The notes under the pieces were generated by a model that had not been told where the DNA came from, ran no database searches, and saw only the letters and a program-made list of their open reading frames with translations. Shown here one piece after another: positions 8,201 to 15,816 of a DNA stretch of 64,000 nt (positions are counted from its first letter, which is position 1; each line of letters starts with the position of its first letter). The stretch spans positions 32,737 to 96,736 of the forward strand of contig NZ_JBHTMU010000016.1 in assembly GCF_042679605.1 (NCBI RefSeq), in the 5' to 3' direction. The position numbers and the translations under genes were made by a program. This stretch comes from Litorisediminicola beolgyonensis. GTDB taxonomy: Bacteria; Pseudomonadota; Alphaproteobacteria; Rhodobacterales; Rhodobacteraceae.

Positions 8201-8955
8201 TGCGTCCCGGTACCCCCGGCAGTGTCATCGCTGCGCGGGTCGTAAAGCGGGATGCCGTCGAGTTCGAAACGCAGTTCCGGCACGCCGCTGAAGACCTTGG
8301 GATTCCCGCGGCAGACCACGATCGCATAGGGGATCCGGGTCAGAACGTGATCGGTCGTCCAGACGTAGTTGCTGCGCCCGCCGTATTGATCGACCAGGTA
8401 GGCGGAGGCGGCGGTCTGCGCGCCATTGAAGAAGAGAACCTTGGCGTTTGTCACCGGCTCCTGGGAGCCGAACGGCCCCTTGCGCGTGCCCTCGTAAGCG
8501 ATAGCGGGCGCAAAGCCGTATTCGAGGCTTTGACCGAAATCGACCTGTGCGTCCTGGCCGCCGATGAAGACCTTGCGCAGCGTTACGCCAGGAAGGTCGC
8601 CTAGCTCGACCACACGCGTGTAGAGAACCCGTTCGCTGCCGCCGTGGCTGTTGCGATAGACGCGATGACCGTGCGTCGCGAAGCGCCCGACGATCGTCTT
8701 CTGGGGCTCAGTGCCGCCGGACGTGGTGAAGTTCGTCTGGATGCTCGGCGGTTTCGGACGATCGATCTTGGGTCGCGTCAGGAGGCTGATCGCCAATCCG
8801 ACCGCAAGCCGGATCCCGATCTGAACCACGACGGTCTGAGCCGCGAACCAGGTGCCGATCGCCGAGATCACGCCGACGACAGGTCCCGCGTCCGCAGGCC
8901 CGGCCGAAAGGACCAGAGCGAGGACGGCCGTCAGGAGGAACGTCACGCGCGTCAT
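5224..8955 (-). CDS. Tail tip attachment protein (lambda J-like)
   Basis: Protein of 1243 residues. Start ATG at 8955 overlaps the upstream TGA (ATGA); the open frame reaches 9300 but that extension is Arg-rich shadow of the preceding gene. Residues 1-23 look like a signal peptide (TFLLTAVLALVLSAGPADA) and residues 30-60 hold a second hydrophobic segment. Then come the J-type body (VYNILRGIKLGDG, PITAITDDDVLI), a fibronectin-like stretch near residue 600, and from about 730 to 1000 long helical repeats rich in Ala, Glu and Asp (DARLTTAEEDI-type heptads) before a beta-rich C-terminal domain. This is the central host-specificity protein of lambda-like tails. Confidence 0.85.
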   Translation of the reverse strand: MTRVTFLLTAVLALVLSAGPADAGPVVGVISAIGTWFAAQTVVVQIGIRLAVGLAISLLTRPKIDRPKPPSIQTNFTTSGGTEPQKTIVGRFATHGHRVYRNSHGGSERVLYTRVVELGDLPGVTLRKVFIGGQDAQVDFGQSLEYGFAPAIAYEGTRKGPFGSQEPVTNAKVLFFNGAQTAASAYLVDQYGGRSNYVWTTDHVLTRIPYAIVVCRGNPKVFSGVPELRFELDGIPLYDPRSDDTAGGTGTQRWSDPSTWAQTDNPVVIVYNILRGIKLGDGRVWGGEAESDEDLPFDRWTAAMNVCDQLVGTANRKRYRAGIEISFTEAPAGYIEELLAACNGQIAELGGVFDIQVGAPEVPITAITDDDVLINRPQEFEPFPSFDAIYNGASVTHPSPAALWNGRELDPVLFPDLEADDGFQRLYDVQLSTVFNAPQARQVAKELVLDNRRHRQHVLSLPPDYVFLSPLRTISWTSDWNSYTDKAFEVGEITYDLRTLVVQVSLRERDPDDFIFDDTLVQLDPPQDPVVELLELVGLPGFQIAQTTVVDANGTSRRPAILLTWDGFDLVDVAVSANFELRLAATAERVLGRSSSELLEGQYVLDDVLPGEDYEVRARAVSTTIATSWGPWVPVTAPDIRFSIADLAQEVFDQAASDAQDLIDQYDLDVSIPRLDVQQVEQRSVTEAIERIEDAVVRGLARLSSTESLVRGAGIYVDPTEGTVRISAFETSQERATEAEVRLDAAEAAISLKASETFVYDQIAAAVLDPADLAALDDLQLRVQTVELDLAAAEASITSKAEVTEVDGLDVRLTTAEEDIDGLEAQITQKVDLTAFDPLETRVTSAEQTISALDGANITQVAADTRYASDELVIGEDARLGDLLQSYRNRKAIRADIAFAQTNLSAAVSDEREARASAETNLGARIDQTQAQIVTESKIRISAEDALAAQIDTLSAEIDDNRADIISEQQARASGDSANASAIDAVVASVDDLDAEVSVQATAVATLEGKAAASLVARVSAGGASGGYEFVAGDDPVNGPAVKALFTADQIGFLADLVQFFGTVKANQIEVTSLDAISANLGTIEVGSANIENLAVGTGQLALGAVTTIAASFVDTAKNVPNSGETTIGTITVSRAAGYETEVQFSCDINHPAMDQVNDHGEAQFLMKRGGTQLEAVNMTLLNLAPSGRNITFPGPFFFRHRDTDTSGGSATYEVTAQFPSGLRNGWSMNVNNRLMDVRQIKR

Positions 8956-9353
8956 GGCCGGAACACCTCCGACGCGCGCGCCAGCCGAACGGTATCGAGC
9001 CCGCCCGATGGTGCGAGAACATGCGCGCGGCCGTCGGCGACAATCCCGAGCGCCGGAAGGGGATCGACATCGATGACGACCAGATCGCCGGTCAGAGCGA
9101 AGCCTGGCAGGACCGGTTCGGCATGAGAGCGCAGGACATCGACATGGGTGCCACCTTCCAGGAGCGCGATGCCGCTCTCGAAGCTCCGGTATTGCCCACG
9201 CCAGGCCCCTGCCAGATCGACGCCCGCGCAAAGCTGGAACCAATCGGCCGCGAAGAGCGCGCAGTCGAAGCGGCCAGGCTCGATTGTCCGCCCGCGGCAT
9301 CTCGCGAGGTACCGGCGGAGGACCGCGGGGCGGTCGTGCAGCGGCAGGCTCAT
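8952..9353 (-). CDS. Tail assembly peptidase-like protein (NlpC/P60-type, DUF6950-like)
   Basis: Protein of 133 residues beginning MSLPLHDRPAVLRRYLARCR. FDCALFAADWF carries the Cys of an NlpC/P60-like or DUF6950 fold, and the later GDLVVIDV and LGIVADGRAHV place the expected beta strand and His. ATG at 9353 overlaps the TGA of the upstream gene, and its own TGA overlaps the ATG of the tip protein. This is the position of lambda gpK. A catalytic Cys-His pair can be proposed, but activity cannot be inferred with certainty. Confidence 0.65.
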   Translation of the reverse strand: MSLPLHDRPAVLRRYLARCRGRTIEPGRFDCALFAADWFQLCAGVDLAGAWRGQYRSFESGIALLEGGTHVDVLRSHAEPVLPGFALTGDLVVIDVDPLPALGIVADGRAHVLAPSGGLDTVRLARASEVFRP

Positions 9354-9949
9354 GTCACCACGCCCCAGCGCACGCGCCATTCCTCGCCCAGATCGCTGTA
9401 TTCCCGGCCGCGGTCGGTTGGGTTGACCGCCTGCAGCGCGGCGTTCGACTTGTAGGCGGGAAGACCCTCGGTGAGCCTGGTCCCGGTTGCGATGCGCAGC
9501 TCGGTAAAGGAGGCGCCGCCCTCTTGGCCCAGGGTTTCAGGGGCGCCTTCAAGCACCCCTTTGATGATGCGAAACGGCTCGGCCAGCGGGCGACCACTGT
9601 CGAGGTCCATCGGACAGACATGGACCTCGACCCGGGCCTGTCGGGGCTCATACCCGCGCAGCGCCTGGCGGGTCTCGGCCAGCATCGGAGGCAGCCTCAG
9701 ACGGTGATTGCGCTTGCGGATCCCCACCCCGGAGCGCACCGCGCCCACGTCGATCACCGCGCCGGCGCCGTAGTAGAGGCGCGTCTCGCCGCGGATCGTG
9801 AAATTCTCATGATCGTCGCCGGTCCAGAACCCGATGGTTTCGGGCGCGCCTGTGGAGCGGTTCTTCGCGACGAGCCAGACCAGCACCATCGCGGCGGTGC
9901 CGCGACGTTCCGCAAGCTGGGCCTGAACGAGGGGATCGAGCTCTGGCAT
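9350..9949 (-). CDS. Minor tail protein, tip-proximal
   Basis: Protein of 199 residues beginning MPELDPLVQAQLAERRGTAA. The stretch ending FWTGDDHENFTI and LYYGAGAVIDVG resembles N-terminal parts of small tip-assembly proteins in lambda-like and GTA-like tails. It sits in the slot between the tape measure/distal tail protein and the peptidase-like gene, matching lambda gpL by position. The start ATG is four bases below the stop of the upstream tail gene. Confidence 0.55.
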   Translation of the reverse strand: MPELDPLVQAQLAERRGTAAMVLVWLVAKNRSTGAPETIGFWTGDDHENFTIRGETRLYYGAGAVIDVGAVRSGVGIRKRNHRLRLPPMLAETRQALRGYEPRQARVEVHVCPMDLDSGRPLAEPFRIIKGVLEGAPETLGQEGGASFTELRIATGTRLTEGLPAYKSNAALQAVNPTDRGREYSDLGEEWRVRWGVVT

Positions 9950-9953
9950 CGCG

Positions 9954-10604
9954 TCACCTCAAGGTCTGGCGCCAGGCGAAGCTGGCGCCGCGGCTGATGA
10001 GGGAGCGGCCGGAGCCGTATTGCGCTTCCGTGATGACCGCCTTGCAGACCGGTCGCGACAGCGTCACCGTCGCGCCGAGCGCCGCGCCCGGGCGGATGAC
10101 GGGAGTGATCTCGAAGAGACCCGTCGCCCCCGTGCCGTCGGCGGTGGCGCCGGTGACGACGCGGTGCAAGGCCCGGCGCAGGGGGTTCGAGCCGTAGCTG
10201 AACCCGAGCATGTCGCCCTGGCTGATCACATATCCTGCCGGCAAATCCTCCAGGGCAAGCTCGCGCCCGTCGACGGAGAGGCTCGCAATCACAGGGCTGG
10301 CGGCGGCGATAGTGGCGCCGGCCGGGTCAAGACGCGGGTTCGACTTCCGCCGGTCGTAGATCAGAAGCGACGCGCCGGGCTGTTCCAGCAGGGCAAGCCG
10401 GGCCTCGATCGCCGCCATGTCCGAAAGCGGCGTCGCCCCGAGCTGCACTTCGCCCATCCAGAGCCGCGCGCCGAGCTGATGCTTGATCACGTCGCCACCG
10501 CCCGTCTCGGAGGTGGTTTGCGCTGTCCCAAGCGAAAAGCTCACCTGCGAGATGGGCAAGTCCTCGAAGAAGCCGGACAGGGGAATGGGCCAGCTAAGCG
10601 CCAT
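9954..10604 (-). CDS. Minor tail protein, distal-tail position
   Basis: Protein of 216 residues beginning MALSWPIPLSGFFEDLPISQ, with a beta-rich pattern throughout (TVTLSRPVCKAVITEAQYGS). ATG at 10604 overlaps the stop of the tape measure gene. By order (tape measure, this gene, the gpL-like gene, peptidase, J) it corresponds to lambda gpM or a distal tail protein. No catalytic motif is visible. Confidence 0.55.
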   Translation of the reverse strand: MALSWPIPLSGFFEDLPISQVSFSLGTAQTTSETGGGDVIKHQLGARLWMGEVQLGATPLSDMAAIEARLALLEQPGASLLIYDRRKSNPRLDPAGATIAAASPVIASLSVDGRELALEDLPAGYVISQGDMLGFSYGSNPLRRALHRVVTGATADGTGATGLFEITPVIRPGAALGATVTLSRPVCKAVITEAQYGSGRSLISRGASFAWRQTLR

Positions 10605-13009
10605 CAGCCGATGCTCCGCGGGTCCTTGCCGATCCGCTGGACGCTGGCGGGCAGGACGTTGCGGTCGTATTCCTGAACGACCTGCGCCGAGACGCCCTGG
10701 CTCACCGTGCGGATCTTCGCGTCGAACTCGGCGCTGGCCGCGATCTCGACACGCACGACGCCACCCTGGCCACCGCCCTCCGGGACCCGCGGCGCGATGT
10801 AGCCGTTGGTGTCGGGAATGAAGAGCTCCTGCCGCCGCTCGCCGACGACATAGGGCTGGCCCGCATAGACCTTGCCGCCCCGCTCGCGCCCCGGAACGCC
10901 CGGAGACGGAAACAGCAGCTCGCCGATCGAAACGCCCCCGAACAGCCCGCCGAACATGCCGGTGCCGTAGATCGCGCCCTGGGTCAGCGCCGACAGCAGG
11001 CTTCCAAGCACCTCCTGCGCCGAGGCGCCGTTGGTGATGATGTCGTTCAGGAGATCGTTGACGCCGTCGCGCAGGGCCTCGGTGCTGTCGGTCGCGCGGC
11101 GCATGGCGACCTCTTCGGCGATCCGGACACCGATGAGCTGCTCGATCTGGGCGCGCTCGGCGGCGGTCGCTGCCTTCAGGACCTCGCGATGTTGGATCAT
11201 CTCACGCTGAACCGGGTCGAGCTCGCGGAGAAGATCGATCTCCTTCTGCTCGCTCTCGATGAGGCGTTCCAGCGCTTCGCGATTGCTGTCGTACTCGCGC
11301 TCCGCCTCGCTTCTGCCGCCGCCAGCGGACCCGCCGCCCCCACGTCGCCCGCCGCCCGTCCGGCCGCGGCTCGATATCTTCGGCGTCTTGTAGGCAACCG
11401 TCCCGCCGACGATTGCGCCGCCGAGGCGTCCCTGGTCATAGAGCTGCGCGCGCGCGTCGTCCGGGCCCTTTGCGCCAGCCGACGCGTTCATCGACTTGAT
11501 CGCGACCGCGGTGGCGTAGGCGATCCCAAGCTGTTCCGACAACTGCGCGGCCGATGACGTCGCCGTGTCGATCCCGGCCGACATGTCGAGCATCGCCAGG
11601 GCCTGTGCTTCGAGAAACGCCTGGCGCAACTCCGCTTTCAGCTCCTCGGAGACATTGAGCGTCGCCAGCGTTTCCTCGAAGACCTCGCGCTCGTTGGCGG
11701 CACGCACCTCCGCGACCTGGGCGCTGTCGGCCCCGAACCGCGCAATCGCGCCCTGAAGCTCGGCCTCCCGGCTCAGGCTCGTGAGCATGCCCGCAGCCGT
11801 GGCAAGCGCGCGCTCCCGCGACTGCCGCGCCGCCTCGGCCGCGCGTCCCGCGAGTTCCTCACCCTGAATGCGGGTTCGGTAAAAGAGCTCGTAGGAGCGC
11901 TGGACGTTGGGATTGACGACCGGGACGCCGACATCGTCCGGGATCGTCTGCAGGTTGTCGCTGATCTGCTCCGTTGTGGCCTGCAGTTCGTACGCTTTTG
12001 TGACCAGACCGTTGATCCGGTCGAGGAGCGCGTCTTCCCCCGGCGAGCGCTGCCCGTCGAAATCGGCGGCTGTACGAACAGCCGCGGCGAGGCTCTTGAG
12101 CGCCTCGATCCGCTCGTCGATCGACATGCTGGCCGCAGCGCCCAGAACCTCGAGCTCCGCGATCACCTCGTTCACGAGGCCGCGCAGCTCGGTCCGGCTC
12201 TCGCGGTTGATGCTGAAGGTCAGCTCGAAAGGCGTGAACCCGAACTGTTGCCCCATGCCGTAGAGGCTGCTGTCCATCTCCTCCGACAACTGTGCCATCG
12301 CCGTTGCGATCTGGTTTTCCGCAGCGATCCGCGCGTCGTTCGCCATCTCGCCCAGGAAGGCGCGCGCGGCCGCGCCGGCGGAACCGAACCGCTCCTCGAG
12401 GTCGGCCGTGCTCGCCGTCGCGAGATCAGCGGCCTCGCGATAGGCCGAGACCCGATCGTTGAGATCGCCGAGTTCATCCTCGAAGGTCCGCGCCTCCTCG
12501 CCCGCGCCGAGAAGCCATTGCGTGATCGCGGCGCCGGCGGCGATGGTGCCGAGCGTGATCAGGTTAATCGGCGAGAAGAGCGACAGGAATGCGCCGCCGA
12601 GCGCGCGGACCGCGCCCGTCGCTCCCATCGGGCCGATGACCTGGGTGATCTGCGTGCCCTGTTGGATCGCCAGCTGGAGAGGGTTTTGACCCGCCGCGAG
12701 CATTACGCCGATATCGTTGAACTGGGCCGTCAGGTTTCCGATCGATCCCGCCGCGCGGCGGTTGGCGGCTTCCATATCGATGGCGTTGCGCGCCGCACGG
12801 GCCTCTGCCTGGGACAGCTGCTCGACCGATCCCGCACCGCTCGATGCCGCGCCGCCCAAGTCCCGGACGCCCGCGGCACCGCGTCGGCCGGATCGGCCCA
12901 CCTTGTCCGCCGCGCCCGCCGCCTCGTCGAGAGCGGCCTTGGTGCGCTTGATCTCGCCCTGGGCCTGCTTTCCGTCGGCCTTGATTTCGCCGCTGACTAC
13001 AAAGGCCAT
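10604..13009 (-). CDS. Tail tape measure protein
   Basis: Protein of 801 residues. The N terminus (MAFVVSGEIKADGKQAQGEI) and the segment LAIQQGTQITQVIGPMGATG followed by a hydrophobic run around 125-165 (ALGGAFLSLFSPINLITLG, TIAAGAAI) match the prophage tail length tape measure family. The rest is mostly Ala/Glu/Arg-rich helix, and the C terminus carries LFIPDTNGYIAPR, which is also usual. It sets tail length and is ejected with DNA. The length, if scaled as in lambda, implies a tail of ordinary siphovirus size. It lies one base from the frameshifted chaperone gene. Confidence 0.85.
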   Translation of the reverse strand: MAFVVSGEIKADGKQAQGEIKRTKAALDEAAGAADKVGRSGRRGAAGVRDLGGAASSGAGSVEQLSQAEARAARNAIDMEAANRRAAGSIGNLTAQFNDIGVMLAAGQNPLQLAIQQGTQITQVIGPMGATGAVRALGGAFLSLFSPINLITLGTIAAGAAITQWLLGAGEEARTFEDELGDLNDRVSAYREAADLATASTADLEERFGSAGAAARAFLGEMANDARIAAENQIATAMAQLSEEMDSSLYGMGQQFGFTPFELTFSINRESRTELRGLVNEVIAELEVLGAAASMSIDERIEALKSLAAAVRTAADFDGQRSPGEDALLDRINGLVTKAYELQATTEQISDNLQTIPDDVGVPVVNPNVQRSYELFYRTRIQGEELAGRAAEAARQSRERALATAAGMLTSLSREAELQGAIARFGADSAQVAEVRAANEREVFEETLATLNVSEELKAELRQAFLEAQALAMLDMSAGIDTATSSAAQLSEQLGIAYATAVAIKSMNASAGAKGPDDARAQLYDQGRLGGAIVGGTVAYKTPKISSRGRTGGGRRGGGGSAGGGRSEAEREYDSNREALERLIESEQKEIDLLRELDPVQREMIQHREVLKAATAAERAQIEQLIGVRIAEEVAMRRATDSTEALRDGVNDLLNDIITNGASAQEVLGSLLSALTQGAIYGTGMFGGLFGGVSIGELLFPSPGVPGRERGGKVYAGQPYVVGERRQELFIPDTNGYIAPRVPEGGGQGGVVRVEIAASAEFDAKIRTVSQGVSAQVVQEYDRNVLPASVQRIGKDPRSIG

Positions 13010-13010
13010 T

Positions 13011-13364
13011 TCACACCCCGTTCAATGCCGCCCGCGCGGCGCTTTCGATCACCCGGACCTGCGCCCAGAGCTCGGGCGTCACCGTAACGCCCGCCAATCT
13101 CAGCCCCGCCTCCGCCGCTCCGAAATCGAGCCCCGCGTAGTAGGGCGCGGCCGCCTGGCGCGGTATGATCCGCCATTGCGAGGCGACCTCGAGAAAGGCT
13201 TCGAAGGCGGCGAGATGCTCCGGCCAGAGCCCGTCGTCGCTCTCCGGCCTCAGATCCTCGATCGAGAGGTCGAGCCCCCAGCGACGCGCATCGGCCAGGG
13301 CTCCATCGCTGTCCTCGGCCGGGCCAGCCGCACCCGTCGCCCAGGCGCGGCCGGCCCATTTCAG
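13011..13364 (-). CDS. GT extension of the tail assembly chaperone (reached by -1 frameshift)
   Basis: An open frame of 117 codons with no ATG, GTG or TTG start near its upstream end. It reads LKWAGRAWATGAAGPAEDSD, then WPEHLAAFEAFLEVASQWR, and ends AARAALNGV just above the tape measure ATG. The reading frame joins exactly to the preceding gene if the ribosome slips back one base on GGGAAAC, so the first codon after the slip is CTG at 13364. This mirrors lambda gpG-T, whose slip site is GGGAAAG. A product start by CTG initiation is the less likely alternative. Other frames across this stretch are Arg-rich shadows. Confidence 0.8.
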   Translation of the reverse strand: MKWAGRAWATGAAGPAEDSDGALADARRWGLDLSIEDLRPESDDGLWPEHLAAFEAFLEVASQWRIIPRQAAAPYYAGLDFGAAEAGLRLAGVTVTPELWAQVRVIESAARAALNGV

Positions 13365-13690
13365 TTTCCCGTCGCGGCCTTCGAGACCGCGTCGCTGTAG
13401 GTCTGCAGAAGCGCGATCCGCACATAGGGCATGTCGAGCAACCGGTCCTTCAGCTGGTCGCTGTAGGACAGCTCCTTGCCGTCTTCGCCGACCAGCTCGT
13501 CGAGCTTTACGATCGCAGTGCGGAGGAAACTGCGGATACCGGGACCGGTCTTCGCGTCATGCTTCTTCGCCTCGCTCTCTGTCAGAACGCGGAACGTCGC
13601 GCGGAACGTCTGTTCCTCATGGCCACCGTCGACGGGAACCATGACGCGGACCTGGTGAGAGAATGTCGGCTGGGAGAGAACCTTGAACAT
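13361..13690 (-). CDS. Tail assembly chaperone, gpG-like zero-frame product
   Basis: Protein of 109 residues from the ATG at 13690, beginning MFKVLSQPTFSHQVRVMVPV and ending SDAVSKAATGN. It is a compact acidic alpha/beta protein with EEQTFRATFRVLTESEA, placed between tail tube and tape measure as are all siphovirus chaperones. It should coat the tape measure during assembly. A minor fraction is expected to continue into the downstream frame to give a fusion of about 226 residues. The longer open frame above 13690 is a shadow of the tail tube gene. Confidence 0.8.
   Translation of the reverse strand: MFKVLSQPTFSHQVRVMVPVDGGHEEQTFRATFRVLTESEAKKHDAKTGPGIRSFLRTAIVKLDELVGEDGKELSYSDQLKDRLLDMPYVRIALLQTYSDAVSKAATGN
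13364..13370 (-). promoter_or_regulatory. Programmed -1 ribosomal frameshift site GGGAAAC
   Basis: On the minus strand the last codons of the gpG-like gene are ACG GGA AAC TGA. The heptamer G GGA AAC fits the X XXY YYZ slippery pattern in the correct phase, immediately before the zero-frame stop. Slipping back one base opens the GT frame that runs to the tape measure gene. Lambda uses GGGAAAG in the same genetic position, which makes this assignment strong. Confidence 0.85.
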
Positions 13691-13750
13691 CGGGGAGCTC
13701 CGATCGAGAGAGGGGTTGGAGTGGACAAGTCGAAGACCGCGCGAGGCCCG

Positions 13751-13780
13751 ACCCTGCCCCGCGCGCTGTCCGCGCAGGGT
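13751..13780 (-). other. Stem-loop between tail tube and chaperone genes
   Basis: ACCCTGC at 13751-13757 pairs with GCAGGGT at 13774-13780, with a GC-rich loop. It lies in the 107-base gap after the tail tube stop. There is no T run after it on the minus strand, so it is probably not a strong terminator; a processing or attenuation site that sets tube versus chaperone levels is possible. Confidence 0.3.
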
Positions 13781-13797
13781 CATGACCAGGCAGGCGC

Positions 13798-14727
13798 TCA
13801 TGTCAGGGTCAGCGTCCACTGGTCGTTGCCAGCATCGGGCTGCGGAACCAAGCGAAGGGGCCATTCGGTGATCCCCTGACTGTTCTCGAGCCCCGACGGG
13901 CGCTGCATCTGCGCCTTCGGCACCGCCAGCGAGGAAATCCGTCCCGCCCCGACCCCGTGGGTCAAGGCGACAACGACGTCGGTCTGATCCGCGGCAAGCT
14001 GGTATGGGTTGAGAGTGGTGAGCGGCACGGCGTTCACCGTGACCTCGATCTGGTCGGCCCGATCGGTGATGAGGATATCCTCGCTGCCGATCAGGAAACG
14101 CCCCTCGACCGCATTGCCGAGGTTCATCGAGAACGCCCGCATGACCAGGGCTGTCCCCGCGAGGAGGAAGACCGGAGTATTGGCATTCGAGGCGACCTGC
14201 GGCTTCTGGAACGCCGAGACATCCGGCGTGACCTTGGCGGTCTCCGAAGGCTGGGTGAAGAGCCCGGTGAACTGAAACTCGATATAGGGAATGCCGGAGG
14301 CGTTGACGCGGAACGTCGCGGTGCCCCGGGTTCCCAGGAGCACATACCGGGTGCCGCCGATCCACAGGTAGATCGACACCGCCTCATGCGCATCCGAGAC
14401 CGGGTTGTATACGACATCGGTTCCCGCGTTCACCGTCTCGGCGCAGCCGCAGGCCCGCAGGAGCGGACCCCAGCCCGGCGGCGTGCCGGCGGTGCCGGAG
14501 CCCACCAGCTCGACGCGGAAGGACAGCGTCGCATGCACGTCGACGGGGATCGTCGGCTGCGCGCCCAGGAACGGCCGCTCCAACTCGCGGCTGACGTCCT
14601 CGCCCTCCATCGGGTTGAGCGACACCTCGGTTGCCAGGATCGCGTTGGCGGCACCGGTGGGCGTCGCGTCGGTCGCGTAGGTGGTCTCGATCTTCGCGAG
14701 GAGGATCTTGTCGCGCCAGCGGATCAT
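13798..14727 (-). CDS. Major tail tube protein
   Basis: Protein of 309 residues beginning MIRWRDKILLAKIETTYATD. The N-terminal KIETTYATDATPTGAANAIL and the following beta-rich body (LSFRVELVGSGTAG, YIEFQFTGLFTQP) are typical of tail tube proteins of siphophages and GTA-like tails. The C-terminal third (from about 225) is a second beta domain that may be an Ig-like or surface decoration. It is the first long tail gene, as expected. Its ATG overlaps the stop of a 47-codon gene. Confidence 0.75.
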   Translation of the reverse strand: MIRWRDKILLAKIETTYATDATPTGAANAILATEVSLNPMEGEDVSRELERPFLGAQPTIPVDVHATLSFRVELVGSGTAGTPPGWGPLLRACGCAETVNAGTDVVYNPVSDAHEAVSIYLWIGGTRYVLLGTRGTATFRVNASGIPYIEFQFTGLFTQPSETAKVTPDVSAFQKPQVASNANTPVFLLAGTALVMRAFSMNLGNAVEGRFLIGSEDILITDRADQIEVTVNAVPLTTLNPYQLAADQTDVVVALTHGVGAGRISSLAVPKAQMQRPSGLENSQGITEWPLRLVPQPDAGNDQWTLTLT

Positions 14728-14867
14728 ACGTCGGTCTCCTTGCCGGTGTCAGCCTGCCGCGACTTGGCGGGCGCTGGCTGGGCGGTGGGCTTCTCGCGCG
14801 TCTTCAACGCGCCGGTTTTCGGGTCGCGGGTGTAGCTGCCCCCCGCGCTCGGAAGTGGCTTGCTCAT
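14724..14867 (-). CDS. 47-residue phage protein between tail terminator and tail tube
   Basis: A short gene starting at 14867 with MSKPLPSAGGSYTRDPKTGA and ending QADTGKETDV. Both ends use four-base ATGA overlaps, with the tail terminator gene upstream and the tail tube gene downstream, which is strong support for real translation. It is Lys/Pro/Ala-rich and probably disordered. Small genes of this style are frequent at this position in related phages, but no function is known to me. Confidence 0.65.
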   Translation of the reverse strand: MSKPLPSAGGSYTRDPKTGALKTREKPTAQPAPAKSRQADTGKETDV

Positions 14868-15295
14868 GCCGGTATCCTCAGCTGGTCGTTGATGCGGAAA
14901 TCGATCTGGTAGGCCATGCGCCCCTTGCCGACGGAGACCAGCCCCGCGCGCGCCAGCTCGAAAACGCCGACCTCATCGGCCGGCGCCCAGCCCGCGATCG
15001 CGGCGATCACCTCGTCGACGAACGGCTCCAGCCGCTCGAGCGCGCGCTCGCCGGTGCGGTCCGTCGAGCTGAAGAACAACAGAACGCCGACGGATCGGGT
15101 CAGCGCCTGCGCGAACAGACCCGTGGCGTAGGTCGCCTGTCCGCCGGTGAGACCGAGCGGCAGCACGAAGGCGGCGACGGTGGACTGCGGCAGGCGATTG
15201 TCGCGCTGGAGCGCGGAAAACTCCGCCGCGCCCTCGATCCGCCCGGCGAGATCGGGGACGCTGGCTTCGAGCCGGGCTTTGACATCGTCGAACAT
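14864..15295 (-). CDS. Tail terminator-like protein
   Basis: Protein of 143 residues beginning MFDDVKARLEASVPDLAGRI. The pattern of an N-terminal helix, a hydrophobic strand pair (AAFVLPLGL, VGVLLFF) and a C-terminal YQIDFRINDQLRIP matches tail terminator (lambda gpU/HK97 gp10-like) proteins that cap the tube. Both start and stop codons overlap neighbours by four bases. It follows the head-completion gene gp36, as expected. Confidence 0.65.
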   Translation of the reverse strand: MFDDVKARLEASVPDLAGRIEGAAEFSALQRDNRLPQSTVAAFVLPLGLTGGQATYATGLFAQALTRSVGVLLFFSSTDRTGERALERLEPFVDEVIAAIAGWAPADEVGVFELARAGLVSVGKGRMAYQIDFRINDQLRIPA

Positions 15296-15726
15296 CAGAC
15301 AAAGCCCTTGAGGCTGGCTTCGGTCATCGGACGTTCGCGATCGGTCACACGCGCGCCGGAGCCGCCCGTGGTCGCGGGCTCGATGCCAGATGCGCCCGGA
15401 ATGCGGATGGTGCCGGAGGAGATCTGCGCGAGCATCTTGAGCGCCTGCTCGTAATCCGCCTGGACCTTCCCGTCGGGCTCGTAGCTGTGGAGCTTGTAGA
15501 TGCAGATCGCCTGAGCCAGGTCCGCTATCATCGGCGGCGTCTCGGCAAGCGGCAGCGCGTATTTGGCCGCCAGGTATCCATCGATCACCGCATCGGTGTC
15601 CGCGATCGCGCGGGCCACGGTGTCGGCATCAATAACACCGGTCGACAAATCTCCGCGGTCGGTCAGGTCGACGATGCGTCGCTCGCCGTATCGGTCGATG
15701 AGCTCGGACAGGGTGATGTAGGGCAT
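15295..15726 (-). CDS. Mu gp36-like head completion protein (DUF1320)
   Basis: Protein of 143 residues: MPYITLSELIDRYGERRIVD, then DTDAVIDGYLAAKYALPL and a helical AQAICIYKLHSYEP segment. This is the classic DUF1320/gp36 pattern, an all-helical protein at the head-tail interface of Mu-like phages. The stop overlaps the next ATG. In a phage with a non-contractile tail it would form the adaptor between the portal and the tail terminator. Confidence 0.85.
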   Translation of the reverse strand: MPYITLSELIDRYGERRIVDLTDRGDLSTGVIDADTVARAIADTDAVIDGYLAAKYALPLAETPPMIADLAQAICIYKLHSYEPDGKVQADYEQALKMLAQISSGTIRIPGASGIEPATTGGSGARVTDRERPMTEASLKGFV

Positions 15727-15816
15727 TGCGGTCGCTCCGCGGTTGGAAATTCCGGCGGCGGCTGCTCCCCCCGCCGCCGGAGAGGCCCCGCCCTCGGGCG
15801 GAGCTTGGACCGCGCG

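Noticed and set aside
8956..9300. 115-codon N-terminal extension of the tail tip protein
   Set aside because: Arg/Pro-rich shadow of the peptidase-like gene; the ATGA overlap at 8952-8955 marks the true start.
12997..13425. Minus-strand frame of 142 codons covering the GT region
   Set aside because: Its product is Arg/Gly-rich without folding pattern; the frame in the -1 register gives a normal protein and explains the slippery site.
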